Of a stretch of DNA of 64,000 nt, positions 35,273 to 44,186 are shown piece after piece. How positions within the stretch are numbered: position 1 is the first letter of the stretch; each line of letters begins with the position of its first letter. A program made the position numbers and the translations under genes. The DNA is from UBA9926 sp038131595 (GTDB lineage: Bacteria; Pseudomonadota; Gammaproteobacteria; Pseudomonadales; Azotimanducaceae), in the NCBI GenBank assembly GCA_038131595.1, contig JAYPPR010000008.1:930001-994000 (forward strand), read 5' to 3'. The notes below the pieces were generated by a model. That model was not told where the DNA came from, made no database searches, and saw only the letters and a program-made list of their open reading frames with translations.

Positions 35273-36220
35273 GTGAGCAAGCACATCGGCGTAGTCATGG
35301 ACCCACTAGAGTCCATTTCGCCCAAAAAAGATAGCACGCTGGCGATGATGCAAGCGGCACAGGACCGGGGCTGGAAAGTCTCTGAAATTCAATTAAGCGG
35401 CCTCTCGATGCAAAACAGCCGCCTTGCCATCGATTATCGGGTGGTGAGTGTGCGGCACGACCCCAACGACTGGTTTCAGGTGCTAAGCCACGAAACGGGC
35501 TTTGCTCAGGATTTTGACGTTCTCCTCATGCGGGTCGACCCTCCATTCAATATGGACTATGTCTACGCGACCTATTTGCTGGAGTTTGCCCAGCGGAGTG
35601 GGGTGTACGTGGCCAACGATCCCGGCTCGATTAGAGACTGTAATGAGAAGCTCTTTGCATTGCAGTTTCCTGAGTGCACACCGCCACTCATCGTTTCGAG
35701 AAATCCGGACACTATCAGAGCATTTCACAATGAGCATGAGGACATCATCCTTAAGCCTCTAGACGGCATGGGTGGACAGTCGATCTTTCGGCTGAAAGAA
35801 GACGACACCAACCGCAACGTGATCATCGAAACCCTCACCGAGGGCGGTCGTCAAATCATCATGGCGCAACGCTATATCCCAGAAATTCGAGAGGGAGACA
35901 CTCGAATCTTGATGATCAACGGACAACCAGTGCCCTATGGCCTTGCCCGCATTCCCTCTGCCGGGGAAACACGGGGGAACCTTGCAGCCGGTGGTTCGGG
36001 CGTTGGGCGTGAACTCAAAGCGCGGGACCGCTTCATTTGCGAACAAGTCGGACCCATCCTGGTCGAGAAAGGCCTCAACTTTGTCGGCCTCGACGTGATC
36101 GGGGAGTACCTGACGGAAATCAACGTCACCTGTCCAACCTGTATTCGGGAATTAAACGAGCAGTTCGATCTCGACATTGCCGGGGATTACATCGACTTTG
36201 TGGCTGCCGAAATTGGCTGA
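35273..36220 (+). CDS. gshB: Glutathione synthase
   Basis: ATP-grasp enzyme joining gamma-glutamylcysteine and glycine. The 315-residue product begins at a GTG with an AAAGGA ribosome-binding site 7 bases upstream. It shows V-M-D-P-L near residue 8, the M-R-x-D-P-P-F-x-M-D-Y block near 85, K-P-L-D-G-M-G-G near 165 and the C-terminal N-V-T-x-P-T. It heads the gshB-tonB-yqgE-ruvX run as in Pseudomonas. Confidence 0.96.
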   Translation: MSKHIGVVMDPLESISPKKDSTLAMMQAAQDRGWKVSEIQLSGLSMQNSRLAIDYRVVSVRHDPNDWFQVLSHETGFAQDFDVLLMRVDPPFNMDYVYATYLLEFAQRSGVYVANDPGSIRDCNEKLFALQFPECTPPLIVSRNPDTIRAFHNEHEDIILKPLDGMGGQSIFRLKEDDTNRNVIIETLTEGGRQIIMAQRYIPEIREGDTRILMINGQPVPYGLARIPSAGETRGNLAAGGSGVGRELKARDRFICEQVGPILVEKGLNFVGLDVIGEYLTEINVTCPTCIRELNEQFDLDIAGDYIDFVAAEIG

Positions 36221-37004
36221 GCGCATCGGGCAGTACAGCGAGAGTGCCGCAAGAGACCGTCTAACCTTTTCTCTCGCCCTTGCGCTGATTGTCCATGTCG
36301 CGTTCTTTTTCGCCGTTCGATTTGAGCCGCCAATTGACCAAGCCCAAATGGCTGCCCCGGACATCGTTCTATCGCTCAAGTCCTCGCGAACAGTGCCTGA
36401 TAACGTACAAGTCTTATCCAACGTAAACACGGGTGGCGAGGACGATGAGGCTCCATTGCAGCAAGAGGAGGCCATGCTCTCTCCACCGATTCCAAGCGAG
36501 CAAAAGGCCATGCCCGTCGCCCCGATCACTGAGCGAGCGCAGGATGATGCTGGCCCCGACAAACCGCTGGTCCTGGCCCGTGATCTCAGCACCTATATTC
36601 AGCCGGGTTGGCGGGCGCTAAATACCGTCGGACAGTCTGACCGTGTGAAGCGAATCTCTAGCGTCAAGGCAAAGGCGAGCCCCGAGGCTTTCTATCTGGA
36701 ATCATGGAAGCGAAAGATCGAGGCGGTTGGTAATTTAAATTACCCCGCAGAAGCAAAGGCAGAAGGCATCTATGGGCGGCTACGCGTGCTTGTCTCGATT
36801 TACCCGAACGGCCAATTAAAAGAAGCTCGAATTTTAAGCTCATCGGGCCACCCCGTGCTGGATCAAGCGGCGCTGACTATTATTGACCTCGCTTCACCCT
36901 TTGCGCCCTTCCCGACCGCACTACGCAAGGAAGCTGACCTACTGGAAATCGTCCGCGTCTGGGAATTTAGACGACAAGGCGGCGGCTTACGGTTTGGGTC
37001 ATAA
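36177..37004 (+). CDS. TonB-family energy transducer
   Basis: A 275-residue inner-membrane protein with one N-terminal membrane segment (about residues 29-47), a Pro/Glu-rich periplasmic linker and a C-terminal TonB domain. That domain holds the Y-P-x-x-A-x-x-x-G-x-x-G-x-x-x-V pattern and the V-L-D-Q-A-A-L segment. In Pseudomonas a TonB homologue (TonB3, linked to twitching) occupies the same place next to gshB. Start is uncertain: the TTG at 36177 overlaps gshB by 44 bases, and other TTG codons follow at 36198 and 36213. No exbB/exbD genes are near. Confidence 0.82.
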   Translation: MPGITSTLWLPKLAERIGQYSESAARDRLTFSLALALIVHVAFFFAVRFEPPIDQAQMAAPDIVLSLKSSRTVPDNVQVLSNVNTGGEDDEAPLQQEEAMLSPPIPSEQKAMPVAPITERAQDDAGPDKPLVLARDLSTYIQPGWRALNTVGQSDRVKRISSVKAKASPEAFYLESWKRKIEAVGNLNYPAEAKAEGIYGRLRVLVSIYPNGQLKEARILSSSGHPVLDQAALTIIDLASPFAPFPTALRKEADLLEIVRVWEFRRQGGGLRFGS

Positions 37005-37005
37005 C

Positions 37006-37539
37006 ATGACCATCGAGCTTACGCTTTCAACCTCCCTCTTGATCGCGCACCCGCAACTCGAAGGAGAATTCTTTGCTCGGTCTGTGATTTACCTTGTTAG
37101 TCACAATGACGAGGGTAGTTTTGGTTTCATCATTAACAAGCCGAGCGATTTTTCGCTAGACGACTTAATGGGTGAAGCAGCGCCCGAGGGAGATCTGCCC
37201 GCCGTTCAGATCGGTGGACCTGTTGGCCTCGACCAGCTATTTTTCCTTCATCCCTCCGAGGCAGATATCGGCGTCACCGAATCATCAAGCGCTACCGTCC
37301 CTATTTGCGATGTTTCAGCGGCAGTGCCAATTGAGGCCCCCGCAATTGCCATGCTTGGATATGCAGGTTGGAGCCCAGGTCAACTCGAGGACGAACTGAA
37401 ACAAGACGTATGGCTTGCCGCACCGGCTAACCGCGCGATGATTTTTGATTGTCCGGTTGAGGACAGGTATCGAGCGGCGCTTGCCTCACTTGGGCTCGAA
37501 GACACGCCTCTTCCGCCCATGCAGGGCCAGCCACAGTGA
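37006..37539 (+). CDS. yqgE: YqgE/AlgH family protein (UPF0301)
   Basis: A 177-residue UPF0301 protein. The N-terminus L-I-A-H-P-x-L-E-x-x-F-F-A-R-S-V-I-Y and the G-x-F-G-F-I-I-N-K-P block near 45 are diagnostic. The molecular role is not established; Pseudomonas AlgH was once linked to alginate control. The ATG at 37006 is chosen because it gives the family N-terminus. Its stop overlaps the ruvX start by four bases. Confidence 0.93.
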   Translation: MTIELTLSTSLLIAHPQLEGEFFARSVIYLVSHNDEGSFGFIINKPSDFSLDDLMGEAAPEGDLPAVQIGGPVGLDQLFFLHPSEADIGVTESSSATVPICDVSAAVPIEAPAIAMLGYAGWSPGQLEDELKQDVWLAAPANRAMIFDCPVEDRYRAALASLGLEDTPLPPMQGQPQ

Positions 37540-37929
37540 GCAAGATTGTGCTGGGTTTTGACTTTGGGCTTGCACGCATCGGCGTTGCAACTGGGCAAAC
37601 ACTCACCAAGACCGCAACGCCGCTTACGATCTTAAAGGCGCAGCAAGGCCAGCCCGATTGGACTCAGGTTGAACAGCTAGTTAGGGAGTGGAATCCCGAT
37701 TGCTTCGTCGTTGGGTTGCCACTCAACATGGACGAATCGATCGGGACACTTGCTCAGTTATCCAGCAAATTTGCGCGCCGTCTTGAAGGTCGGTTCGGCC
37801 GACCCGCGTACCTAATTGACGAGCGATTATCCAGCGTTGCTGCCAAAGGCGCTAACAGGCAGCGAGCGTATCGATGATGTTGCGGCGGCTCTCATCCTTG
37901 AGAGCTGGCTTGGAGACCGCGCGGAGTAG
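37536..37929 (+). CDS. ruvX: Holliday junction resolvase-like protein RuvX (YqgF), frameshifted
   Basis: RNase H-fold nuclease implicated in pre-16S rRNA 5' maturation. The first frame has the catalytic start G-F-D-F-G near residue 7, the V-V-G-L-P-L-N-M-D block and D-E-R-L-S-S, then ends early. The missing C-terminus, with the third catalytic Asp in I-D-D-V-A-A-A-L-I-L, continues in the next frame to a TAG at 37927-37929. One surplus base in AAA at 37845-37847 accounts for it, and correction yields a normal 130-residue protein. YqgF is essential in E. coli, so a truly broken copy is unlikely. It is coupled to yqgE. Confidence 0.85.
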
Positions 37930-37956
37930 ATATCCTCTATTTGCTGGATGAGGTGG

Positions 37957-39000
37957 CTAGGCAAAATCCTCTGGGATTTTGGCTTTCTCGCGAGCGGCGT
38001 CCTTAGTGATCATTCCTTTGTCGACTAACCCCTTTAGGCATTGATCGAGCGTCTGCATGCCCAGCTGGCCTCCGGTTTGAATGGCCGAGTACATCTGAGC
38101 CACCTTATCCTCCCGGATTAGATTTCGGATCGCTGGCGTGCAAAGCATGATCTCGTGCGCAGCCACTCGGCCCCCACCCACTTTTTTCAACAGTGTTTGC
38201 GAGATCACGGCCTGTAAGGATTCCGACAACATCGATCGAACCATCGACTTTTCTGCCGCTGGGAACACATCGATGATCCGGTCAATGGTTTTTGCCGCCG
38301 AGGACGTGTGCAGCGTGCCGAAGACCACGTGCCCCGTTTCAGCCGCTTCCAGCGCTAAACGAATGGTCTCGAGGTCGCGCATTTCTCCCACAAGAATGAT
38401 GTCCGGGTCCTCACGCAGCGCAGAGCGGAGCGCCTCGTTAAAACCGAGCGTGTCTCGATGAACCTCCCGCTGGTTGACCAAACACTTTTTGCTTTCATGA
38501 ACGAATTCAATCGGATCCTCAATCGTCAAGATGTGCTGATACCGGTTGGTGTTGATGTAATCCATCATGGCCGCAAGCGTCGTGCTTTTTCCAGAGCCGG
38601 TTGGACCAGTCACTGTGATGAGTCCCCGCGTGGTTTGTGCGATCTGACTGAAGACATCGCCCATTCCCAACTCATCCATTGTGAGTACCTTTGAGGGAAT
38701 CGTTCGAAATACCCCGCCTGAGCCTCGATTCTGATTGAAAGCATTGACCCTGAAGCGAGCAACGCCTGGGATCTCGAACGAGAAATCACACTCAAGAAAT
38801 TCCTCGAAATCTTTGCGCTGTTTGTCGTTCATGATCTCGTAGATCAATGCGTAGACTTCTTTAGAATCCAGCGGCGGCACGTTAATACGCCTGATATCAC
38901 CATCCACCCGAATCATTGGCGGCAGCCCCGCCGATAGGTGCAGGTCAGATGCTCCCTGCTTCTGACTAAACGCAAGTAATTCGGTGATATCCATCGTCAT
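37957..39000 (-). CDS. pilT: Type IV pilus retraction ATPase PilT
   Basis: Hexameric ATPase that powers pilus retraction and twitching. The 347-residue product has the N-terminal PAS-like domain with S-D-L-H-L near 18-22, Walker A G-P-T-G-S-G-K-S at 132-139, Asp box T-I-E-D-P-I-E-F, Walker B D-P-D-I-I-L-V-G-E-M-R-D, the His box and the PilT C-terminal A-I-R-N-L-I-R-E motif. It is divergent from yggS, the Pseudomonas arrangement, but no pilU follows. Confidence 0.96.
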   Translation of the reverse strand: MTMDITELLAFSQKQGASDLHLSAGLPPMIRVDGDIRRINVPPLDSKEVYALIYEIMNDKQRKDFEEFLECDFSFEIPGVARFRVNAFNQNRGSGGVFRTIPSKVLTMDELGMGDVFSQIAQTTRGLITVTGPTGSGKSTTLAAMMDYINTNRYQHILTIEDPIEFVHESKKCLVNQREVHRDTLGFNEALRSALREDPDIILVGEMRDLETIRLALEAAETGHVVFGTLHTSSAAKTIDRIIDVFPAAEKSMVRSMLSESLQAVISQTLLKKVGGGRVAAHEIMLCTPAIRNLIREDKVAQMYSAIQTGGQLGMQTLDQCLKGLVDKGMITKDAAREKAKIPEDFA

Positions 39001-39179
39001 CCCCTTGTTGAACGGTCATCCAGCGCGCTTACCTTAGCTACCCCATCTATCTCAGCCGGAGCATCTGTCCTAGCAGCACCCTACCCGCCCAGTTTACCCA
39101 TCAATTTGAGAGATTGCCGCAACAGATGATGGGTACCGAGTATGCGACAATGAGCGCTCCAAGACACGCTCGCCCATTC

Positions 39180-39875
39180 ATGAACATCAGCCACAACTTG
39201 TCTCTGGTACTCGACCGAATTAATCAGGCGGAAAGCACTGCCCATCGCAACCCTGGGTCCGTACAGCTGCTCGCCGTCAGCAAAACGCAACCCGCCTCGG
39301 CCGTGCGAGCGGCAATCGAGGCTGGTCAGCAGCACTTTGGTGAAAACTACCTGCAGGATGCGCTCAGCAAAATTCCTCACTTTCCAGAGGCCACCTGGCA
39401 CTTTATCGGCGCCATTCAATCCAACAAAACGCGAGACATCGCCAAGCACTTTGATTATGTTCACAGCGTATCGAGCCTCAAGGTGATTCAGCGCCTGAAT
39501 GCGCAACGTGACGAGAAGCAAGGCCCACTCAATATTTTTCTGCAAATGAATGTGGCCCAAGAGGCGAGTAAATCTGGCGCAAACCAGCGCGAAATCGAGG
39601 AATTAGCCGCCGCTGCCCTCGAGAGCCCTCGCCTCAACCTGCTAGGACTCATGGCCATTCCGCCAGCGGGGCTGACACCAGAGGAACTCGGCGCCTATTA
39701 TCGGAAGCTCACTGGCCTGCAAAATAGGCTCGCACAACGCTTTGGGCAGGCGCTTGGGGAATGTAGCTTCGGTATGAGTCAGGACCTCGAGATTGCCATT
39801 GCTTCCGGTTCCACCTGGGTTCGCGTGGGCACCGCGATTTTTGGGCCGCGAGCCGGAACAATCGCGAATAACTAA
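39180..39875 (+). CDS. yggS: PLP homeostasis protein (YggS/PROSC family)
   Basis: Single-domain PLP-binding protein that buffers pyridoxal phosphate. The 231-residue product has the PLP lysine at 35 in L-L-A-V-S-K-T-Q-P, the F-G-E-N-Y block near 55, W-H-F-I-G-x-I-Q-S-N-K near 75 and the C-terminal S-M-G-M-S-x-D-like motif seen here as F-G-M-S-Q-D. The ATG at 39180 gives the normal start. It is followed by proC, the standard neighbour. Confidence 0.95.
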   Translation: MNISHNLSLVLDRINQAESTAHRNPGSVQLLAVSKTQPASAVRAAIEAGQQHFGENYLQDALSKIPHFPEATWHFIGAIQSNKTRDIAKHFDYVHSVSSLKVIQRLNAQRDEKQGPLNIFLQMNVAQEASKSGANQREIEELAAAALESPRLNLLGLMAIPPAGLTPEELGAYYRKLTGLQNRLAQRFGQALGECSFGMSQDLEIAIASGSTWVRVGTAIFGPRAGTIANN

Positions 39876-39913
39876 CCGGGACCCTGCGCAAGCAAACACA
39901 AGGATCAGTCACT

Positions 39914-40714
39914 ATGAACAAACGATTGGCTTTTATCGGAGGTGGCAACATCGCTCAAGCCATCTTGAGCGGACTTGTCCCGACCTTCGAGGATCCCCGG
40001 ACCATCATCGTTGCTGATCCAAGCGAAGAGCAGGGCTTGCAGTGCAAGGCACTAGGAGCGACCTGGACCCAGGACAATCCAGCCGCTGTCGCAGGTGCTG
40101 ACGTCGTACTGCTGTGCGTCAAGCCGCAGCTCATGGAAACGGTCGTGAGTGCGCTCAGCGGGCAACTTGCCGGCAAGCTAATCATCAGCGTTGCTGCTGG
40201 GATTACGGCCGGGCAACTCAGCACCTGGTGCGGTTTGGACAATGTGATTAGGAGCATGCCGAATACTCCAGCGCTCGTAGGACAGGGGATGCTTGGTCTT
40301 TACGCCGCACCGTCCGTATCTGACGCAGATAGAGCGCTTGCCGATGAGCTCCTCTCTACGGTGGGTGTCACCCGGTGGTTTGCAGACGAGCATGACCTTG
40401 ACGCTGTCACGGCAGTGTCGGGCAGTGGGCCCGCCTATTTCTTTTACTTGATGGAAGCGATGATCGACAGCGCCCAGTCGCTAGGCTTGTCCGCCGAGGC
40501 AGCCCAGGAGCTGGTGACCCAAACTGCACTTGGGGCAGCAGCAATGGCGAACCAGCAAAGCGCTAATCCAGCTGCGCTTCGGGCCCAGGTCACGTCCCCC
40601 AACGGCACAACACACGCTGCATGTGAACAGCTGAGATTGGGTGGGTTTGAGGACTTGGTTGATCGCGCGCTTCGAGCAGCCCGAGATCGGTCTATCGAGC
40701 TATCAGCGCCGTAA
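39914..40714 (+). CDS. proC: Pyrroline-5-carboxylate reductase
   Basis: Last step of proline synthesis, NAD(P)H-dependent. The 266-residue product has the Rossmann motif F-I-G-G-G-N-I-A at 7-14, V-K-P-Q near 75, R-x-M-P-N-T-P near 116 and the C-terminal signature with S-P-N-G-T-T near 237. It lies between yggS and yggT in the conserved order. Confidence 0.96.
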   Translation: MNKRLAFIGGGNIAQAILSGLVPTFEDPRTIIVADPSEEQGLQCKALGATWTQDNPAAVAGADVVLLCVKPQLMETVVSALSGQLAGKLIISVAAGITAGQLSTWCGLDNVIRSMPNTPALVGQGMLGLYAAPSVSDADRALADELLSTVGVTRWFADEHDLDAVTAVSGSGPAYFFYLMEAMIDSAQSLGLSAEAAQELVTQTALGAAAMANQQSANPAALRAQVTSPNGTTHAACEQLRLGGFEDLVDRALRAARDRSIELSAP

Positions 40715-40733
40715 CATCGCAGAGGAACGCGTC

Positions 40734-41327
40734 ATGATTGATACCCTAGCAGACAGCAGCATTTACATTATCCGAACCTTGGTTGGCTTGGTGACTTATC
40801 TCCTCCTGGTTCGTTTCCTCATGCAGGCAAGCCGAGCCAACTACTACAACCCCATTTGTCAGGGGATCCTCAAAGCAACCAGCCTCCTAACCAAACCGTT
40901 TGCGGCGATCATTCCGTCGTCAAAGCGGTTTGATGGGCCAACCCTGATGGCTGCCTTACTGATCCAAACCATTGGCATTAGCGTCATCATGGGGCTAGCA
41001 GGCTATGGCGCACTGTCACCCATTTATTTCATATGGAGCGCAGTCGCACTCGCCAACACACTGCTCAGTATCTATTTCTTTGTGCTGCTCGGTTTCGTTA
41101 TTTTGAGTTGGGTCGCGCCCTTTTCTAATCAGCCAGCAGCCGAACTGATCCGAGATCTTGCCGAACCCATTTGCGAACCAGCGAGGCGAATTATTCCTCC
41201 GCTGGGCGGCTTGGATTTCTCCATCATTTTGGTGTTCATTGGTCTCAACCTACTGCAAAACTTCCTCCTGATCGTGCCCTTAGCACGCGCGAGCGGATTA
41301 CCTTCAAACCTCATCATGGGTCTCTAA
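40734..41327 (+). CDS. yggT: YggT family membrane protein
   Basis: A 197-residue protein with two YGGT repeats, each a pair of hydrophobic segments, and the motif D-x-S-x-x-I-L-V-F-I near the C-terminus. An AGAGGA ribosome-binding site eight bases before the ATG at 40734 fixes the start within a longer open frame. The family is linked to osmotic tolerance and, in Gram-positives, division. Its stop overlaps the next ATG (TAATG). Confidence 0.92.
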   Translation: MIDTLADSSIYIIRTLVGLVTYLLLVRFLMQASRANYYNPICQGILKATSLLTKPFAAIIPSSKRFDGPTLMAALLIQTIGISVIMGLAGYGALSPIYFIWSAVALANTLLSIYFFVLLGFVILSWVAPFSNQPAAELIRDLAEPICEPARRIIPPLGGLDFSIILVFIGLNLLQNFLLIVPLARASGLPSNLIMGL

Positions 41328-41770
41328 TGACACTCCCAAGGCCCGGAGGCGCTCGACTTAAGCTTTGGTGGCTCATGGCTGCCATCGGGCTTTGCGTGAC
41401 GCTGCCCGCTAAGAGCGGCGAAATCATCCTGGATGATGTTCACATCTACTACAGCGCTTTCCCCTCGCGCCTGATTCCTCCAGGCGTCGCAGCAGCACAT
41501 GACCTGACTCGGGCTGAAGATTTAATGATGATCAACATCTCAATCAAACAGGGCGACCAACCGATTGAAGCCGAGATTTCTGGTGATGTGACCAACATCC
41601 TCGGTCAAGCGCGAGCCATCCGTTTTGTGCCCATCGTCGAACAGGATGCGCTCTATTACTTAGGCGAGGTCATCGTGGATGAAAAAGACTGGCTTCGCTT
41701 CGACCTGACCATCGATTCTGACTCCATGAGTGAACCCTATGAACTCCAATTTGAACGGCGCTTCTACTGA
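41327..41770 (+). CDS. DUF4426 periplasmic protein
   Basis: A 147-residue protein with an N-terminal signal-like hydrophobic segment (about residues 12-28) followed by a small beta-rich domain. The gene order (yggT ... rdgB) and the Y-Y-x-A-F-P-S block match the DUF4426 family of gammaproteobacteria. Function unknown. In Pseudomonas metX and metW lie between yggT and this gene; here they are absent and the ATG overlaps the yggT stop. The 3' end overlaps rdgB by 41 bases. Confidence 0.85.
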   Translation: MTLPRPGGARLKLWWLMAAIGLCVTLPAKSGEIILDDVHIYYSAFPSRLIPPGVAAAHDLTRAEDLMMINISIKQGDQPIEAEISGDVTNILGQARAIRFVPIVEQDALYYLGEVIVDEKDWLRFDLTIDSDSMSEPYELQFERRFY

Positions 41771-42365
41771 TCTCTCGCGCGTTGTCATTGCCACAGGCAA
41801 CGCCCACAAGTTCAGAGAGTTCGAGCAGTTACTGGATGGCGTGTTCCAGCTCGTCTCGTCCAGCGATTATGGCGTTCCCTCGCCAGACGAGGACGGATTG
41901 ACCTTCATCGAAAATGCGCTCATCAAAGCCCGACACACAGCCGAGGCTACCGGTCTGCCAACGCTTGCAGACGACTCGGGTATCGTTGTCCCCGCACTAG
42001 ACGGCGCGCCAGGCATCTATTCGGCGAGATATGCAGGGACCGGTGCGAGCGATGCGGACAATCGGGAGAAACTGCTCGCCGCGATGAATGGAATGCAAAA
42101 CCGCGCTGCCTACTTTCACGCGACAATCGTGCTCGTTCGATCGGCCAATGATCCCGATCCACTCGTTGGTCAAGGAAGGTGGCAAGGCAGGATTGCTCAT
42201 GCGGCCAAAGGAGAGCAAGGGTTTGGTTATGACCCGATCTTTATCGATGAGCACTCTGGGCTCCATGCCGCTGAACTGAGTGATTTGGAAAAGAACCGAA
42301 GGAGCCACCGAGGACTAGCGATCGCTTCACTCATCGATCAATGGCGAGCGATAAAGGCACCTTAA
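41730..42365 (+). CDS. rdgB: Non-canonical purine NTP pyrophosphatase (dITP/XTP)
   Basis: Cleans ITP, dITP and XTP from the nucleotide pool. The 211-residue product has the T-G-N-x-x-K-x-x-E motif (A-T-G-N-A-H-K-F-R-E-F) near 21, the F-I-E-N-A-L-I-K-A-R block near 58, A-D-D-S-G near 80 and the Y-S-A-R-Y-A-G segment near 97. Start is a GTG at 41730 or the ATG at 41739. Confidence 0.96.
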   Translation: MNPMNSNLNGASTDLSRVVIATGNAHKFREFEQLLDGVFQLVSSSDYGVPSPDEDGLTFIENALIKARHTAEATGLPTLADDSGIVVPALDGAPGIYSARYAGTGASDADNREKLLAAMNGMQNRAAYFHATIVLVRSANDPDPLVGQGRWQGRIAHAAKGEQGFGYDPIFIDEHSGLHAAELSDLEKNRRSHRGLAIASLIDQWRAIKAP

Positions 42366-42366
42366 C

Positions 42367-43511
42367 GTGGCCACTAGCCTTAGCCTCTACGTTCACATCC
42401 CGTGGTGTGTCAAAAAATGTCCCTACTGCGATTTTAACTCGCACGCCCTCTCAGCGGATGGGGGACTCGATCCCGATCTTGCCGAGACCTACGTCAACCA
42501 ACTGATCACAGACCTTCATGCTGACCTGGAAGATTTCGGGTTAAGTCCTAGCATTCACTCTATCTTTATTGGAGGGGGCACCCCTTCCCTGCTCCCAGTC
42601 CGCTCCCTGGATCGTTTGTTCAAAGCCATCAGTGCTGTAGCCCCAATTGAGGCAGACGCTGAAATCACGCTTGAAGCCAACCCGAATAGTGCAGACCAAA
42701 GCAGACTTCGCGGCTATCGTCAGGCGGGCGTCAATCGCCTCAGTCTCGGCGTCCAAAGTTTTGATGACCACAGTCTCCTGCATCTTGGACGGCTTCACGA
42801 CGGCGCCGACGCAAAGCGAGCCATCGACGCCGCTCGGGCTGCGGGATTTTCCAACCTGAATATCGATCTTATGTTCGGTTTGCCCCATCAAACCCTTCCG
42901 ATGGCGCTTGCTGATTTAGATCAAGCGCTCGATTTTTCGCCCGAGCACCTCTCTTGGTACCAATTAACCATCGAACCCAATACGGTATTTTTCAATCGCC
43001 CCCCGCACCAACCCAGCCATGATGCACTCGCAGACATTTCAAGTGCCGGCAGAGCCTTGCTCGAACAGTCAGGTTTCGACCGTTATGAAGTCTCCGCCTT
43101 TGCCAAGCCAGGTCGTGAGTGTCGCCATAACCTGCACTATTGGCAGTTTGATGACTACCTTGGGATTGGTGCAGGCGCCCACGGAAAAGTGAGTGATCAC
43201 GAATTCATTCAGCGAACACAAAAGACTCGCGCACCGGGGGATTACCTTGCGAGCGCCCAACCGCCAGACACGCACAGTCTCAGGGCATGACCTCGTTACC
43301 GAGTATTTGCTCAATGCACTCAGGCTGCGTCGAGGGTTTACGCTTGCGCACTTCGAGGAAGAAGACGAGGCAGTCTGCGAGCCAACTGCTTCCCGCGCTC
43401 GAACGCTGCGAGCAGCTCACGTTACTGTCGCTTCGGAATGAGCACGTTTTATTGACAGAGTTTGGCTACGACCATCTTGATAGCTTGCTCGCCCAACTCA
43501 CCGAAAACTAA
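42367..43511 (+). CDS. hemW: Radical SAM haem chaperone HemW, twice frameshifted
   Basis: HemW is a radical-SAM relative of coproporphyrinogen oxidase HemN that binds haem and SAM. The 4Fe-4S cysteines are Cys14, Cys18, Cys21 (H-I-P-W-C-V-K-K-C-P-Y-C), followed by G-G-G-T-P-S and the L-S-L-G-V-Q-S-F-D block. The first frame ends at 43290. Homology-like sequence continues in the second frame (H-D-L-V-T-E-Y-L-L-N-A-L) and then, after about 43364, in the third (Q-L-L-P-A-L-E-R) to the TAA at 43509-43511. Removing one base at GGG 43283-43285 and one between 43355 and 43364 gives a normal 380-residue HemW. Start is a GTG. Confidence 0.87.
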
Positions 43512-44170
43512 ACCGCCTTTTTAATCGCCAAATCTTGAATGGCGTGGCCCAATCGCTCGCCTCGGCGCTCGTATTTTGTCGTGGGCCTCGATGGCGCATC
43601 GATCCCGACATAGCGAGCATCGCTCGAAAATAGTATCCCGATTTCCTCTGCGTACGGCGCCCAGTCTGTAGCAACGTGGACAATGCCCTCAGGTATCAGT
43701 AATCGATGCGCCAGTTCCAGAAATGCAGGTTTTAATATTCGTCGCTTATGGTGCTTTTTTTTGTGCCAAGGATCAGGGAAAAACGTCTGCAATTTGGCCA
43801 GGCTTTCGGCAGGAAATCTTGAGATCACAGGAATGGCATCCGCCTGGGAAACTCGAAGGTTCGATAGCCCTCGCGCCTTTATACCAATCACCAGATGACC
43901 CACGCCCGGCCCGTGAACTTCAAACCCCAGAAAATTTTGATCGGGATTGTCAGCCGCCATCTCAAGCAGCGACTCTCCGTTACCAAACCCGATTTCTACG
44001 GTGAGTGGCTGATGAGATGGGAACGCAGATTGAGGGTCGTTCTCGTGTTCCGCGCAAAATTCGTATCGCGGCAAGTCTTCTTCTAGCGCTCGGCGCTGGC
44101 CGGGTGAAAGTCTGCCCTGCCTCAATACAAAGCTTCTAATCGGTTGATCTGTGCGTTCCAGGCCGGCCAT
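43508..44170 (-). CDS. trmB: tRNA (guanine46-N7)-methyltransferase
   Basis: SAM-dependent m7G46 methylation of tRNA. The 220-residue product from the ATG at 44170 has the SAM motif E-I-G-F-G-N-G-E-S-L, the N-F-L-G-F-E-V-H block, and the family signature F-P-D-P-W-H-K-K-x-H-x-K-R-R. The final T-K-Y-E-R-R-G-E-R-L-G-H is typical. It is convergent with hemW and their stops interlock in CTAA. It lies 16 bases downstream of the DUF423 gene. Confidence 0.96.
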   Translation of the reverse strand: MAGLERTDQPIRSFVLRQGRLSPGQRRALEEDLPRYEFCAEHENDPQSAFPSHQPLTVEIGFGNGESLLEMAADNPDQNFLGFEVHGPGVGHLVIGIKARGLSNLRVSQADAIPVISRFPAESLAKLQTFFPDPWHKKKHHKRRILKPAFLELAHRLLIPEGIVHVATDWAPYAEEIGILFSSDARYVGIDAPSRPTTKYERRGERLGHAIQDLAIKKAV

Positions 44171-44186
44171 CAGCAACCAGTCGCTA

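Noticed and set aside
37845..37847. Programmed ribosomal frameshifting in ruvX
   Set aside because: The site lacks a recognisable slippery heptamer, stop context or stimulatory structure, and similar shifts occur in three other genes, which fits indel error better.
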